A stretch of 64,000 bases of DNA from Ridgeia piscesae (Eukaryota; Annelida; Polychaeta; Sabellida; Siboglinidae): NCBI GenBank assembly GCA_025642075.2, contig JAODUO010000069.1, positions 375,001 to 439,000 of the forward strand, read 5' to 3'. The notes beneath the pieces were generated by a model. It ran no database searches, was not told the origin of the DNA, and saw nothing but the letters and a program-made list of their open reading frames with translations. Positions 62,633 to 64,000 of this stretch are shown one piece after another. Both the position numbers and the translations under genes were made by a program. Position 1 is the first letter of the stretch. Each line of letters opens with the position of its first letter.

Positions 62633-63030
62633 ACTATTTCGTGGCAATTTTAATACTTATTTAAACATCATATTGAAAAATCTGATAAAATGTAATTTAT
62701 TTTGCACGCTTTTGTAGCATATTTCTTTTAACTAACGCAATTCGCCGATTTACCACAAAGCCCAAAATCTTCCATCGAGTTCGCGACACGTAGTCATGGC
62801 GTTGACCTTCCATGGGATGATATGCATGTGTGCTATGCGCCGTTTCCGATTTTGCTATGTAATATCATTGTGCAGTCCATTAGAGGAACCACGTGATATT
62901 ATAATTTCGATGACACCAATCCAGGAGCTACATGTATGGCTTTATTTCACTGTTTTACACACCGTTAAGAGCTGTCTCTGCGGCACCTCCCTTCAGTTGA
63001 ACGTTATTATGATTACCACTTCGATGCATG
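62633..63030. other. Upstream region of leader exon 7
   Basis: No gene. GTGATATTATAATTTCGATG at 62893-62912 differs in one base from the motif 120 bp upstream of leader exon 3. Confidence 0.45.
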
Positions 63031-63270
63031 ATGTCGCTGCTCAGGTTTCTTCTGGTATTTTCCTTGACAAACGTTGTCGCTTCACGCGAGAAGAAAGAAA
63101 TCATCGGTACAACGAAGAATGTTTACTTGCTCTGTGTCACATTGAAGCATTTCTTACGGAAACTGCACTTGTCGGCTACGCTAGACTTCGCCGTAGATTT
63201 CGTGAATAACAGAAGCGATATCCTTCCTGGGTACGACCTTCAGATTGAATGCGGATTTTCTACAGAAAGT
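63031..63270 (+). CDS. Venus-flytrap receptor leader exon 7
   Basis: 80 codons from the conserved ATGTCGCTGCTCAG. The signal peptide MSLLRFLLVFSLTNVVAS is followed by KNVYLLCVTLKHFLRK, FAVDFVNNRSDILPGYDLQI and CGFSTES, then AGT|GTGAGT in phase 0. It carries the complete family motif NNRSDILPGYDL. It is the last copy in the window, so further exons or a shared constant region may lie beyond 64000. Confidence 0.75.
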
Positions 63271-64000
63271 GTGAGTTTAATTATGAGTTACTTTTTTATA
63301 TTAGTGCTATTACGCACACTGTAATTAAGTACATTTTTCCATAGATCAACTAAATAAATAAATTTAAACAATATGTTAAACGGGTTCTAAAGATCACGCG
63401 TGCTGTGCTGTTGCTCTTCTCCTTCTACCATTGTCGTCAAGGGTGACATCGGTTCCGTTTCCGTCATCTTTTTCTTCACATCCTCTTTCCTCACTGTTCT
63501 CTCACTATGTTTTCTGCCAACAGTATCCAACTAATTCTATCTTTTCTTGTTGTTCTCCTTTATTTTGCCACTCTTTCCAGGTCTCTCTTAACGGAGTCAT
63601 CCCACCGCAATTCGTCCTTCCTTGCCTCGTTTTTCCCTCCACTTTCTGGGCAGCTGCAGTGTTTGCCATTTTCATCTCCTATTATTTCCACACGACCGGC
63701 CCATTTCAATCTACTCCTCACCAATTTCTTTTAAAACTGTCGTTCTCTACAACCTCTACTATCGTTTCATCCATTTTTCTCTTATCAACTCTCCTAACTC
63801 CAACGATTCTTCTTATTCAGTAGTTTCTGCAAAGCTGCACATTCTCATGCTATTCTTCTATTGTATCGTATCTAGGCCATACATTTTGCCTGGGTAACAC
63901 AGGAGGTGAGTACCATTCCGTTTGTCCCTCCTGTAATCCTAATGCAAATTTCTGTTTCCGAATTGTCACCCACATATCGCGCCGCCAAGATATGCAAAAC
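63271..64000. other. Putative intron; pyrimidine-rich DNA
   Basis: A T/C-rich stretch (about 63415-63800) keeps long frames open without a recognisable protein. No exon was identified. Confidence 0.35.

Noticed and set aside
61968..62717. Frames of up to 239 codons (Cys-Pro, Val-Ser, Thr-Arg) over the GTGTCC array
   Set aside because: Artefacts of a stop-free hexamer; all frames are open simultaneously.
63431..63823. 130-codon hydrophobic frame
   Set aside because: Pyrimidine-rich DNA keeps several overlapping frames open; composition is low-complexity.

Overview
The window looks like nuclear DNA of a marine invertebrate animal. Coding exons end in GT splice donors, non-LTR, Ty3/Gypsy, Harbinger and tyrosine-recombinase element relics are common, tRNA-derived SINEs are present, and long microsatellites are frequent. 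I cannot fix the phylum from the sequence alone; a mollusc, another lophotrochozoan, an ambulacrarian or an amphioxus would all fit. Little of the 64 kb is host coding sequence.

Layout. 0-3.5 kb: one bHLH transcription factor of the atonal superfamily (1351-2079) with a polyglutamine tract. A degenerate ~39-bp (13-codon) repeat runs out of its 3' end in a different frame. 3.7-9.1 kb: GA, AT and GT microsatellites and a 3.2-kb terminal-inverted-repeat element (4423-7649) with a 7-bp target duplication. 9.8-20 kb: LINE relics, a pentamer satellite, a 1.4-kb inverted repeat built around microsatellites, and a broken Harbinger transposase with an intron. 21-27 kb: two Venus-flytrap leader exons, a foldback element, a 433-bp tandem duplication, a SINE with a fourfold repeated head, and a Gypsy fragment. 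28-30 kb: a LINE tail and a decayed tyrosine recombinase. 30.2-53.5 kb: a compound duplication in which a 2.7-kb block (Y) and a 4.07-kb block (X) are arranged Y1 ... X1-Y2-X2; a 1.13-kb tandem duplication (36.9-39.1 kb) and an RTE-like LINE (40.4-42.3 kb) lie between Y1 and X1. 55-64 kb: more microsatellites, a 622-bp palindrome, a (GTGTCC)n array of about 580 bp and two more leader exons.

The most notable system is a set of seven paralogous first exons, all on the plus strand, at 21266, 24185, 31803, 34342, 48333, 59373 and 63031. Each encodes a signal peptide and the first ~60 residues of a Venus-flytrap (ANF/GABA-B-receptor-like) ligand-binding domain, and each ends in a splice donor in phase 0. 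I recognised no downstream receptor exon in the window. Either these are starts of separate receptor genes with very long first introns, or orphan duplicates, or alternative first exons that splice to a constant region outside the window. The last is inference.

A second theme is that at least three long microsatellite tracts lie at the centre of long inverted repeats. This suggests template switching at the repeat, foldback elements or an assembly artefact.
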